In this document: positions 1 to 6,623 of the stretch, piece after piece
Numbering within the stretch: position 1 is the first letter of the stretch
Layout of the letters: each line of letters begins with the position of its first letter
Source of the DNA: Burkholderiales bacterium
GTDB taxonomy: Bacteria > Pseudomonadota > Gammaproteobacteria > Burkholderiales > SG8-39
Reading direction: 5' to 3'
DNA: 7,822 bases
Assembly (NCBI GenBank): GCA_029266935.1
Contig: JAQSVY010000099.1
Span: 1 to 7,822 of the forward strand
Notes under the pieces: model-generated
What the model was told of the DNA's origin: nothing
Database searches by the model: none
The model's input: only the letters and a program-made list of their open reading frames with translations
Made by a program: the position numbers and the translations under genes

Positions 1-786
1 GCCGACCTCGACCGGCCCTACGTGGTCTGGAACGTGTTCGCCGCGGGCGAGTTCTCGGTCGAGGCCAAGCAGGAGTGCTTCCCGTTTGCCGGCTGCGTGA
101 GCTACCGCGGCTTCTACGACGAGAAGGACGCGCGACGCCATGCGCAGAAGCTGCGCGCGCAGGGCTACGACGTGCATGTCGGGGGCGTGCCGGCGTACTC
201 GACGCTCGGCTGGTTCGACGACCCGCTGCTCTCGACCTTCATCCGCTACCCCGACACGCAGCTCGCGCGCCTGGTGTTCCACGAGCTCGCGCACCAGGTC
301 GCCTATGCGAAGAACGACAGCACCTTCAACGAGTCCTTCGCCGTGGTCGTGGAGGAAACGGGGGTGCGGCGCTGGCTGGAGGCCGAAGGGCGCGGCGTCG
401 AGCTCGAGTCCTTTCGCGCCGCGCAGGCGCGCAAGCGCGAGTTCGCCGCACGCGTCAGGGAGGCGCGCGACCGGCTCGCCAAGGCCTACGCCGCCGGCCT
501 GCCGCGCGGCGAGCTCCTCGCCGCCAAGCGCGGCGAGTTCGAGCGGCTGCGCGCCCAGTACGGCGCGATCATCCCGGCCGAGCCGAACAACGCCTTCCTC
601 GTCTCGATCGCGCTCTACAGCGAGCTGGTGCCCGCCTTCGAGCGCATTCTGGTCGCGCAGGGCGGCGACCTCGGCCGCTTCTACGAGAAGGTGCGGGCGC
701 TCGCCGCGCTCGACAAGGCGGGCCGGACCGTGGCGCTAGGTGAGGGGAACGTCGACGATCTTCAGGAACGCCGGCCGGGCGCGTAG
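1..786 (+). CDS. Predicted zinc aminopeptidase, COG4324/PF10023 type (C-terminal part, 5' end outside window)
   Basis: The reading frame is open from base 1 and stops with TAG at 784-786, so about 261 residues of the C-terminal part are visible and the true start lies to the left. The zinc-protease motif HELAHQ begins at visible residue 94. It is followed at residues 110-119 by NESFA and then VEE, the pattern of this putative aminopeptidase family, where a downstream Glu is the probable third zinc ligand. A charged, Ala/Arg-rich helical stretch follows at roughly residues 130-180. Family members are usually about 350 residues and often membrane-anchored at the N-terminus, which cannot be checked here. 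The last 17 or so residues are encoded by DNA that is also the antisense of the glutathione transferase 3' end and look like a tail added by loss of an earlier stop. Substrate and physiological role are unknown. The family call is firm; peptidase activity is known only by family prediction. Confidence 0.85.
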   Translation, partial: ADLDRPYVVWNVFAAGEFSVEAKQECFPFAGCVSYRGFYDEKDARRHAQKLRAQGYDVHVGGVPAYSTLGWFDDPLLSTFIRYPDTQLARLVFHELAHQVAYAKNDSTFNESFAVVVEETGVRRWLEAEGRGVELESFRAAQARKREFAARVREARDRLAKAYAAGLPRGELLAAKRGEFERLRAQYGAIIPAEPNNAFLVSIALYSELVPAFERILVAQGGDLGRFYEKVRALAALDKAGRTVALGEGNVDDLQERRPGA

Positions 787-1356
787 GCGCTCGAACCAGG
801 CCTCGACGTTCGGCAAGCGCGGCCGCTCAAGCGGAACGCGCATCCAGCGCTGCACCTCGCAGCCCAGCGGGATGTCGCCCATCGTAAAGTTTCTTCCTGT
901 TAGGTAGTCCTTACCAGCAAGTGCCGTCTCGAGAACGGCCCCGAGCAGCTCGGCGCTCCTCTTGGCCCCTGCCTCGATCGCCTTCGTGTCGCGCTTCTCG
1001 GGCGGCGTGCGGATGAGGCCCCAGAAGACGTCGCGCATGGCGTTCTGGAACGTGAAGGCCCAGTCCATCCAGCGCTCCGCATCCGCGCGCACGCGCAGGT
1101 CGGTCGGCCACAGCGTCCCGGCGGCGTGCTTCGCCGCCACGTAGCGCACGATGCTGTGCGACTCCCAGAGCACGAAGCCATCGTCCTCGATCGTCGGCAC
1201 GAGCGAGTTGGGATTCATTCCGCGGTACTCGGGCGTCTTCGTGACTCCGAACTGCAGGCCGGCGTCGATGCGCTCGTACGGGAGGCCGAGCTCCTCGGCC
1301 GCCCACAGCGCCTTCTTCACGTTCACCGAATTGACGCGCCCCCAGATTCTGAGCAT
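736..1356 (-). CDS. Glutathione S-transferase, GstB (YliJ)-like
   Basis: This complete 206-residue cytosolic transferase would conjugate glutathione to electrophiles. The N-terminal thioredoxin-like domain (about 1-80) opens with WGRVNSVNVKK, where Ser10 and Asn12 sit at the position of the glutathione-activating residue. It continues with NPNSLVPT (cis-Pro54) and WESHSIVRY, whose Glu65-Ser66 pair binds the gamma-glutamyl part of glutathione. An all-helical C-terminal domain follows. As I recall the E. coli GstB sequence, the WGRxNSxNVKK, MNPNxLVP and RTPPExRD segments match it closely, and the lengths are nearly equal. E. coli GstB is known for detoxifying halogenated acids such as bromoacetate; carrying that over here is inference. 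The ATG abuts the stop of the upstream GGT-family gene (TAGATG) behind a GGTGGGG stretch, so translation is probably coupled. The 3' end overlaps the convergent aminopeptidase gene by 51 bp. Codons around 883-921 are unusually AT-rich for this gene. Confidence 0.93.
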   Translation of the reverse strand: MLRIWGRVNSVNVKKALWAAEELGLPYERIDAGLQFGVTKTPEYRGMNPNSLVPTIEDDGFVLWESHSIVRYVAAKHAAGTLWPTDLRVRADAERWMDWAFTFQNAMRDVFWGLIRTPPEKRDTKAIEAGAKRSAELLGAVLETALAGKDYLTGRNFTMGDIPLGCEVQRWMRVPLERPRLPNVEAWFERLRARPAFLKIVDVPLT

Positions 1357-2859
1357 CTAGAACCCCACCGCCTGGCCGTCGCGGCGCGGGTCGCTCGCGG
1401 CGTAGTAGCCGCCGTCGAGCTTCCAGACGAGCTGCGCGCAGCCGAACTGGTTGTAGTCGTCGGGCATCGACACGATGTTGTGGCCGCGGCGGCGCAACGC
1501 CTCGACCGTCGCCGCGGGCAGCGCCGCCTCGACGCTCACGTCCATCCCCTGCACGATGCGAAAGCGCGGGCCATCGCACGCCGCCTGCGGGCTCTGGCCG
1601 TAGTCGGCGATGCGCACCATCACCTGCGCGTGCCCCTGCGGCTGCATGGTGCCGCCCATGACGCCGAAGCTCATCACCGGCTGGCCGTCGCGGGTGACGA
1701 AGGCGGGGATGATGGTCTGGTAGGGGCGCTTGCCGGGCCCGACCTGGTTCGGGTGCCCCGGCGTCAAGACGAACGTGGCGCCGCGGTTCTGCAGCGAGAT
1801 GCCGTCGACCACCACGCCCGAGCCGAAGCCCATGAAGTTCGACTGGATGAACGAGACCATCATCCCCGACGCGTCGGCCGCGGCGAGATAGACCGTGCCG
1901 CTCCTCGGCGGCGTGCCGTGGCCGAAGTCCTGCGCGCGCTTCAGATCGATGAGCTTTGCTCTCGACTTCAGATAGGACGCATCGAGAAGCGCCCGAGGCG
2001 TCACCTGATTCATGTAATCCAGATCGGCCACATAGGCCCGCGCGTCGGCGAAGGCGAGCTTCATTGCCTCGATCTGCAGGTGCAGGCTGTCGGGGCCGTC
2101 GACCGGGTGCGAGCGCAGGTCGAAGCCCTCGAGCATGCCGAGCGCCATCAGCGCGACGATGCCCATGTCCGAAGCGCGCAAGGCTCCCTCGCCGCGCTTC
2201 GCTGCCGCCTCGAGGCGCTCGGCGAGCTCGCCGGCGTAGAAAGACTTGCCTTTCGACTCGCATATGTTCTGCAGCGCATCGGCGTGGGCCGGGAACCGGA
2301 ATCTTTCTCCCGCCTTGGGCGCGCGCCCCTCGGGCATGAAGGCCTGCGCGAAGCCCGGCTGCGACTTCAGCTCGGGCACCTGCGCCGCCCACTGCCCGGC
2401 GATGGTAGGCGAAACGAGGAAGCCCTCGCGCCCGTAGCGGATCGCGCTCTGGAACAGTCGCTCGAAGGGCACCTTGCCGAATCTGGCGTGCAGCTCGACC
2501 CACGCCGAAACGCAGCCCGGCACGCTGACCGCGTTCCAGCCGCGCACCGGCATCGACTTCTGCCCGGCGAAGAATTCGCTCGTCCAGAGCGCGGGCGAGC
2601 GCCCCGAGGCATTCAGGCCGTGCAGGCGCCCGCCGTCCCACACGATGGCATAGGCGTCCGAGCCGATGCCGTTCGAGACGGGCTCCACCAGCGTCAGCGT
2701 GATTGCGGTGGCGAGGATCGCATCGACGGCGCTGCCGCCCTCCGCGAGCATCTGCAGCCCCGCCTGCGCCGCGAGCGGCTGCGAGGTGGAGACGATGTTC
2801 TGCGCGAGCACCGGCTTGCGCGGCCAGGGGTAAGGGTTATTCCATGCGAAGGGGGTCAT
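1357..2859 (-). CDS. Gamma-glutamyltransferase-family N-terminal nucleophile hydrolase (YwrD/HpxW-like)
   Basis: This 500-residue protein belongs to the GGT superfamily of self-cleaving proenzymes. The family signature EGGSAVDAI begins at residue 40, NASGR with the likely substrate-binding Arg87 follows, and the processing site SGTVYL places the new catalytic N-terminal Thr at residue 322, giving large and small subunits of about 321 and 179 residues. Where classical GGT has a Ser-Ser oxyanion pair, this protein reads GGTMQPQGH (402-410), as in the YwrD-type branch and in relatives such as oxamate amidohydrolase HpxW and cephalosporin acylases. There is no signal peptide, so it is probably cytoplasmic, unlike periplasmic E. 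coli Ggt. I chose the ATG at 2859 because the protein then begins MTPFAWNNPYPWPRKPV, the usual start of this branch; a GTG at 2886 with GGGGAAAG just upstream is the alternative and adds nine residues. It lies between the alcohol dehydrogenase and the glutathione transferase. The family is certain; the true substrate (gamma-glutamyl compound or another amide) is not. Confidence 0.9.
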   Translation of the reverse strand: MTPFAWNNPYPWPRKPVLAQNIVSTSQPLAAQAGLQMLAEGGSAVDAILATAITLTLVEPVSNGIGSDAYAIVWDGGRLHGLNASGRSPALWTSEFFAGQKSMPVRGWNAVSVPGCVSAWVELHARFGKVPFERLFQSAIRYGREGFLVSPTIAGQWAAQVPELKSQPGFAQAFMPEGRAPKAGERFRFPAHADALQNICESKGKSFYAGELAERLEAAAKRGEGALRASDMGIVALMALGMLEGFDLRSHPVDGPDSLHLQIEAMKLAFADARAYVADLDYMNQVTPRALLDASYLKSRAKLIDLKRAQDFGHGTPPRSGTVYLAAADASGMMVSFIQSNFMGFGSGVVVDGISLQNRGATFVLTPGHPNQVGPGKRPYQTIIPAFVTRDGQPVMSFGVMGGTMQPQGHAQVMVRIADYGQSPQAACDGPRFRIVQGMDVSVEAALPAATVEALRRRGHNIVSMPDDYNQFGCAQLVWKLDGGYYAASDPRRDGQAVGF

Positions 2860-2896
2860 CGCGGCTATTCTAGAAGATGGGTACACCTTTCCCCGG

Positions 2897-2912
2897 CTGG
2901 CGGTGCGCCCAG
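2897..2912 (-). other. Small hairpin in the spacer between the dehydrogenase and GGT-family genes
   Basis: The 65-base spacer 2860-2924 contains an inverted repeat, CTGG-G-CG-CAC-CG-CCAG on the transcribed strand, able to form a six-pair stem with one bulged G and a three-base loop. No U-rich tract follows it, so it is not a convincing intrinsic terminator. It may be a processing or stability element in the polycistronic mRNA, or chance in GC-rich DNA. The rest of the spacer shows no clear -35/-10 pair. Confidence 0.25.
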
Positions 2913-2924
2913 ATGGCCGTCTGC

Positions 2925-3977
2925 TTAGGCGGTGAGGCCCTCGAAATCGAGGACGATGCGTCCCACCACCCGCCCCGCCTTCAGGTCCTCGAGGGAGGTG
3001 TTCGCGCTTTCTGCGTCACGCGTCTCGATCGGCTGGGGCTTCAGCTTCTTCCTCTTTGCCAGCGCCACGACCTCCTTCAGCTCCTGCAGGTTGCCCACGT
3101 AGGAGCCGACGATGCCGATCGCTCGCTGCGCGATCGGGGGCAGGGGGTGAACGAGCTCGCCGCCGTAGAGGCCGACGACGACGTGGCGGCCGCCTTTCCT
3201 GAGCGCGCCGATGCCGAGCGCCGCCGTCGCCGGGCTGCCGACGAAATCGAGCGCGCCGGCAATGCCGCGCAGCTCCTCGGCGGCCTGCGGCGTGCGCGTG
3301 TCGAGCGTGCGCGCCGCCCCGAGCTTCGCCGCAATGGCGAGCTTGGCCGGGTCGATGTCGCAGGCGACGATGTTTTTCACGCCCTTCGCCTTCAGCACCG
3401 ACACGCCCGAGAGCCCGACGCCGCCGCAACCGATTACCGCCACGCGATCCTTCGGGCCGAGCACGGGAAGCTTCGCCGCGGCGCTGTAGGCGGTGAGCGC
3501 CGAGCAAGCGAGCGTGGCGGCGAAGGAGTCGTCGATTCCCGAGGCATCGACGAGGTACTTGGCGTCAGGCACTACCACGTGCGTCGAATAGGCGCCCGGA
3601 ACGTTCACGCCGAGATACCTGGATTTCAAACAATAATTATCTTGGCCCGCCTTGCACGTGGCGCACTTGCCGCAGCCGATCCAGGGATAGACGATGCGCT
3701 TCTGCCCGACCTTCACGCCCCTCGCCCGAGGTCCGAGCGCCTCGACCACGCCGAAGGGCTCGTGTCCCAGGGTGAAGGGCGGCACGCAGCCCCTCTCCTT
3801 CACGTAGAAGCGCTTGCCGCCGCCCCAGTCGAAGTAGCCGTCCCAGATGTGCAGGTCGGAGTGGCACACACCCGAGCGGGTAATCCGCACCAGGACTTCG
3901 GATCCCTTTGGGATTGGCGTCGCTCTCATTGCTTTTTGCAGCGGCTTGCCGTGCTCCATGACGTCATAGCTGATCAT
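2925..3977 (-). CDS. Zinc-dependent alcohol dehydrogenase (medium-chain, NAD-type)
   Basis: This complete 350-residue medium-chain dehydrogenase would oxidise an alcohol to an aldehyde or ketone, or the reverse. Likely catalytic zinc ligands are Cys38 (GVCHSD), His72 in GHEPFG and Cys158 (LACSALTAYS). The structural zinc lobe has the four cysteines 102, 105, 108 and 116 (GCGKCATCKAGQDNYC). The Rossmann fold shows GCGGVG at 183-188, and Asp207 at the end of the next strand favours NAD over NADP. Its ATG overlaps the MetY stop as ATGA (3974-3977), with GGCGGGGA a few bases upstream, so translation is probably coupled to MetY. The segment encoding QDNYCLKSRY (3615-3644) uses AT-ending and rare codons (AAT, TAT, TTG, AAA, AGG), unlike the rest of the gene. 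It resembles general aliphatic alcohol dehydrogenases of proteobacteria; the substrate cannot be read from the sequence, and no glutathione-dependent formaldehyde dehydrogenase signature is visible. Confidence 0.93.
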   Translation of the reverse strand: MISYDVMEHGKPLQKAMRATPIPKGSEVLVRITRSGVCHSDLHIWDGYFDWGGGKRFYVKERGCVPPFTLGHEPFGVVEALGPRARGVKVGQKRIVYPWIGCGKCATCKAGQDNYCLKSRYLGVNVPGAYSTHVVVPDAKYLVDASGIDDSFAATLACSALTAYSAAAKLPVLGPKDRVAVIGCGGVGLSGVSVLKAKGVKNIVACDIDPAKLAIAAKLGAARTLDTRTPQAAEELRGIAGALDFVGSPATAALGIGALRKGGRHVVVGLYGGELVHPLPPIAQRAIGIVGSYVGNLQELKEVVALAKRKKLKPQPIETRDAESANTSLEDLKAGRVVGRIVLDFEGLTA

Positions 3978-5263
3978 GCTTTCCCCGCCTCATTCAATGC
4001 CTGGTCGATGTCCCAGAGGATGTCGTCGAGCGTCTCGATGCCCACCGAGACGCGGACCATGTCCGGGGTGACGCCGGCCTTCGCTTGGTCCGCGTCGCTC
4101 ATCTGGCGATGCGTGGTCGAGGCGGGGTGGATCACCAGGGTCTTGGCGTCGCCGATGTTGGCGAGATGGCTCATGAACTGCGCCGCTTCGATGAAGCGCT
4201 CGCCGGCCTTTGCGCCTCCCTTGACGCCGAAGTTCAGCAATCCGGAGGCGCCCTTGGGTAGATATTTCCTGGCTAATGGGAAATACCTGTTGTCCGGCAG
4301 TCCCGGGTAGTTGACCCAGGCGACCCGCGGGTGGTCCTGGAGGAACTTGGCTACCGCGAGCGCGTTCTCGCAGTGGCGCTCCATGCGCACGTGCAGAGAC
4401 TCCAGGCCCTGCAGCAGCAGCCACGCATTCATGGGCGAGAGCGCCGGGCCGAAGGTGCGCATGATCTCCATGCGCGCCTTCATGGTGTAGCCGAAGTCGC
4501 CGAAGGTCTCGTGGAAGATGACGCCGTGGTAGCCCGGTGATGGCGAGGTGAACTCGGGGAACTTGCCGTTGCCCCAGTCGAACTTGCCAGCCTCGACGAT
4601 GACCCCGCCCATGGTGGTGCCGTGGCCGCCGATGTACTTGGTGGCCGAGTGCACGACGATGTCCGCGCCCCATTCGAGGGGCCGGCAGAGGTAGGGCGAG
4701 GGCACGGTGTTGTCGAGCACGAGCGGGATGCCGGCCTCGTGGGCGATGTTCGCCAGCGCCTCGACGTCGACGATGTTGATGAGCGGGTTGCCGAGCGTCT
4801 CCGCATAGAGAAGCTTGGTATTGGCCTTGATTGCCTTGCGGAAGTTCTCCGGGTCCTCCGGGTCCACAAAGGTGGTGTCGATACCAAGCTTCTTCAGGTT
4901 GACGTGCAGCAGCGTGTGCGTGCCGCCGTACAGGGTGGAGGCCGAGACGATGTGGTCACCGCCGCTGCACAACGTGAGGATGGCGGTGACTTCGGCCGCC
5001 TGCCCGGTCGCGGTGGCGAGCGCCGAGCGCCCGCCCTCCACCGCCGCCATGCGCTCCTCGAACACCGCTACCGTGGGGTTCGAGATGCGCGAGTAGACGT
5101 TGCCGAAGGTCTGGAGGTTGAACAGGCTCGCCGCGTGCTCGGCCGAGTCGAACACGAAAGAGGTGGTCTGGTAGATCGGCGCGGCGCGCGCCCCCGTGGC
5201 GGCGTCGGGGATCTGGCCGGCATGAAGGCAGAGCGTCTCGATGCCGAACTTGCGATCGGCCAT
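3974..5263 (-). CDS. metY: O-acetylhomoserine sulfhydrylase / aminocarboxypropyltransferase (MetY)
   Basis: This complete 429-residue PLP enzyme of the Cys/Met metabolism family makes homocysteine from O-acetylhomoserine and sulfide, or methionine from methanethiol, in the direct-sulfhydrylation route of methionine synthesis. The opening ETLCLHAGQIPD, the phosphate-contacting YSRISNPT (Tyr57, Arg59), Asp184 in LVLDNTVPSPYL and the PLP-binding Lys209 in HSATKYIGGHGTT are all present. Its length is right for the roughly 425-residue MetY branch rather than the shorter MetB/MetC/MetZ group, and GTTMGG after the lysine also fits. The ATG at 5263 is only 2 bp from the AraC-family stop, with AGGA directly abutting the start, so initiation may depend on coupling to the regulator gene. 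The dehydrogenase follows with a 4-bp overlap. A patch at 4255-4290 carries rare codons (AGG, TTA, AGG, CTA). Placement away from other methionine genes suggests a role beyond housekeeping, which is inference. Confidence 0.92.
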   Translation of the reverse strand: MADRKFGIETLCLHAGQIPDAATGARAAPIYQTTSFVFDSAEHAASLFNLQTFGNVYSRISNPTVAVFEERMAAVEGGRSALATATGQAAEVTAILTLCSGGDHIVSASTLYGGTHTLLHVNLKKLGIDTTFVDPEDPENFRKAIKANTKLLYAETLGNPLINIVDVEALANIAHEAGIPLVLDNTVPSPYLCRPLEWGADIVVHSATKYIGGHGTTMGGVIVEAGKFDWGNGKFPEFTSPSPGYHGVIFHETFGDFGYTMKARMEIMRTFGPALSPMNAWLLLQGLESLHVRMERHCENALAVAKFLQDHPRVAWVNYPGLPDNRYFPLARKYLPKGASGLLNFGVKGGAKAGERFIEAAQFMSHLANIGDAKTLVIHPASTTHRQMSDADQAKAGVTPDMVRVSVGIETLDDILWDIDQALNEAGKA

Positions 5264-5265
5264 TC

Positions 5266-6087
5266 CTAACTGCTGCGGCTACCCGGATCGCTCTGCGGCT
5301 CGTCGGCCTGCTCGCCGGCGTTCGCCGCGCGGCGGTATTTCGAGGGCGGCACGCCGACCTGGTTCAGGAAGAAGCGCGTGAAGTTGCTCTGTGCGGAGAA
5401 GCCGAGCTCGGCGGCCACCTGGGCGATCTTCTGCCGCGTCGAGGCAAGGCGCGAGATGGCCGTCTCGACGCACAGCATGTCGAGGTAGGCGCGCGGCGAG
5501 AACCCGGTGCACAGCTGGAAGAGGTCGTAGAAGCGCGAGCGCGACAGACCGACCTGGCTCGCCACGTCGTCCATGTTGAGGTCCTTGTTCGGGTTGGCGC
5601 GCAACAGCTGGATGGCGCGCCGGATGCGCGTATCCTCGAAGCGCGAGCCGCGCCACAGCGGCGAAGCCGCGCGCCGACGCGCCAGGTAGGTCTCGACGAT
5701 CGACAGCAGCAACTCCTGCAGCATGAACTCCAGCCGCTCGGCCGACAGGAACCGGTCGTTCAGCACCTCGACCGCAAGGGTCTCGGCGAGCTGCTGGATG
5801 CGGGGCGTAATGGGCTCACGTGGCTGCGGGAATGGCTTGGCATCCTCGGCGGCGAACACGGCCGGGAAGCTCTCGCGCAGCCAGGGGCCGGCAGCGTGCA
5901 GCACCAGGACCCGCGAGGTTTCGAGCGCAATGTGGATTTCGCCGGGATTGAGGAACGCCACGTCGGCGCCGCCCTGCTGCAGCACGACGGCGGGGTCTCC
6001 CTGTGCCTGCACCGGCTCCCGGGCTACGAGCTCGATCAGCACGAGCCGCCCGAACCGGCCTTCGACTAGCCGTGCGGTCCTCCCCAT
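5266..6087 (-). CDS. AraC-family transcriptional regulator
   Basis: This 273-residue regulator has an N-terminal cupin-like sensing region (about 1-110, with NPGEIHIALE in its first half), a helical linker, and a C-terminal AraC-type DNA-binding domain at about 155-252. The two helix-turn-helix units are DDVASQVGLSRSRFY (from 173) and IAQVAAELGFSAQSNF (from 221), ending in the family pattern GVPPSKYRR. A polar 21-residue tail follows. The ligand is unknown. The gene ends 2 bp before metY on the same strand, so it is probably co-transcribed with, and may control, the metY-dehydrogenase-GGT-GST block. The ATG at 6087 is chosen because an in-frame stop lies just upstream (6103-6105) and no better start follows. 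Its nearest Shine-Dalgarno-like sequence, TGAGGT, is about 12 bases away and overlaps the stop of the CoA-binding gene, so initiation is probably weak or coupled. Confidence 0.92.
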   Translation of the reverse strand: MGRTARLVEGRFGRLVLIELVAREPVQAQGDPAVVLQQGGADVAFLNPGEIHIALETSRVLVLHAAGPWLRESFPAVFAAEDAKPFPQPREPITPRIQQLAETLAVEVLNDRFLSAERLEFMLQELLLSIVETYLARRRAASPLWRGSRFEDTRIRRAIQLLRANPNKDLNMDDVASQVGLSRSRFYDLFQLCTGFSPRAYLDMLCVETAISRLASTRQKIAQVAAELGFSAQSNFTRFFLNQVGVPPSKYRRAANAGEQADEPQSDPGSRSS

Positions 6088-6102
6088 GGCGGGAAGGATA
6101 CC

Positions 6103-6573
6103 TCAGTACGCCAGCCAGCGGGGGCGTTTGGCCGAAATCACCCGGGTGTTGACGCCCACCCAGTTCAGCCCGCCGAAGAGCCGTGCGTGCTCGATCTTGA
6201 CGCAGCGGTCCATGACCGTCTCGAGGCCCGCCGCCCGCGCGCGGGCGGCGGCGGCCTCGTTTTTCACGCCGAGCTGCTGCCAGAACACGTTCGCGCCGAT
6301 CGCGATCGCCTCCTCGGCGATGGGCGGCACGTCCCGCGTCTTGCGGAATACGTCGACGATCTGGACTTTCTCCGGGATCGCGCGCAGCGCGGGGTAGCAT
6401 TTCTCGCCGAGGATCTCGGCGTATTTCGGATTGACCGGGATCACGCGGTAGCCGTGCTCCTGCATGTACTTCGCCGCGAAGAAGCTAGGCCGGTACCAGT
6501 CGGCCGACAGCCCGACCACGGCAATCACGCGGTTTTCCCTGAGGATGCGCCGCAGCGTGTTGATGTCGTCCAT
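6103..6573 (-). CDS. CoA-binding domain protein, YccU type
   Basis: This small 156-residue protein is a single Rossmann-like CoA-binding domain (PF13380 type). It begins MDDINTLRRIL, followed by the nucleotide-binding strand and loop VIAVVGLSADWYRPSF. The other family segments are GYRVIPVNPKY, VDVFR, GANVFWQQLGVKNEAA and the closing VMDRCVKIEH. It is slightly longer than E. coli YccU (about 137 residues). It is soluble, with no signal peptide, and has no established reaction; binding of CoA or acyl-CoA is known for the family rather than shown here. The frame stays open far upstream on this strand, but that part is antisense to the hydrolase gene and not coding; the domain starts at the ATG at 6573. 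That ATG has no Shine-Dalgarno sequence, and a possible -10 lies about 10 bases upstream, so the message may be leaderless. The AraC gene follows after 15 bp. Confidence 0.92.
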   Translation of the reverse strand: MDDINTLRRILRENRVIAVVGLSADWYRPSFFAAKYMQEHGYRVIPVNPKYAEILGEKCYPALRAIPEKVQIVDVFRKTRDVPPIAEEAIAIGANVFWQQLGVKNEAAAARARAAGLETVMDRCVKIEHARLFGGLNWVGVNTRVISAKRPRWLAY

Positions 6574-6590
6574 GGCACGGATACTATAAT
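6560..6590 (+). promoter_or_regulatory. Sigma-70-type promoter for the hydrolase-TPP enzyme pair
   Basis: A perfect TATAAT stands at 6585-6590 in otherwise GC-rich DNA, with TTGATG at 6560-6565 (four of six consensus -35 bases) and a 19-bp spacer. Transcription would begin near 6597, giving a leader of about 27 bases before the GTG at 6624. The -35 lies inside the first codons of the divergent CoA-binding gene. This is sequence-based only; the 19-bp spacer is slightly long. Confidence 0.6.
6583..6588 (-). promoter_or_regulatory. Possible -10 box for the leftward CoA-binding gene and regulator
   Basis: Read on the minus strand, these bases are TATAGT, one mismatch from the -10 consensus, overlapping the rightward TATAAT. 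Transcription would start near 6576, only about three bases before the ATG at 6573, implying a leaderless or nearly leaderless message. That fits the absence of a Shine-Dalgarno sequence. No good -35 is visible around 6606-6611, so the call is weak. Confidence 0.35.
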
Positions 6591-6614
6591 CGAAGCCCCC
6601 GCCGGATAAGCCCT

Positions 6615-6618
6615 GGAG
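6615..6618 (+). promoter_or_regulatory. Ribosome binding site GGAG for the hydrolase GTG start
   Basis: GGAG followed by a five-base gap to GTG at 6624-6626 supports this non-ATG start. The resulting N-terminus, MTVHPQVKALLE, matches the usual beginning of this hydrolase family. Confidence 0.7.
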
Positions 6619-6623
6619 ACCCC

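Noticed and set aside
2860..2886. A minus-strand TAGAAT just before the GGT-family ATG as a possible internal promoter, with the palindrome TTCTAGAA at 2868-2875.
   Set aside because: No acceptable -35 is found at 16-18 bp, and the gene is already positioned to be read from the upstream dehydrogenase transcript.
1126..2928. A 600-codon open frame on the plus strand opposite the GGT-family gene, and a 576-codon minus-strand frame at 911-2641.
   Set aside because: Both are shadows of high-GC codon use: Arg/Ala/His-rich, low-complexity translations with no recognisable domain, lying over well-conserved genes in other frames.
4263..4285. A 7-bp inverted repeat TATTTCC/GGAAATA with a 9-base loop inside metY.
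   Set aside because: It lies within conserved coding sequence in an AT-rich codon patch, has no U-tract and is short enough to be chance.
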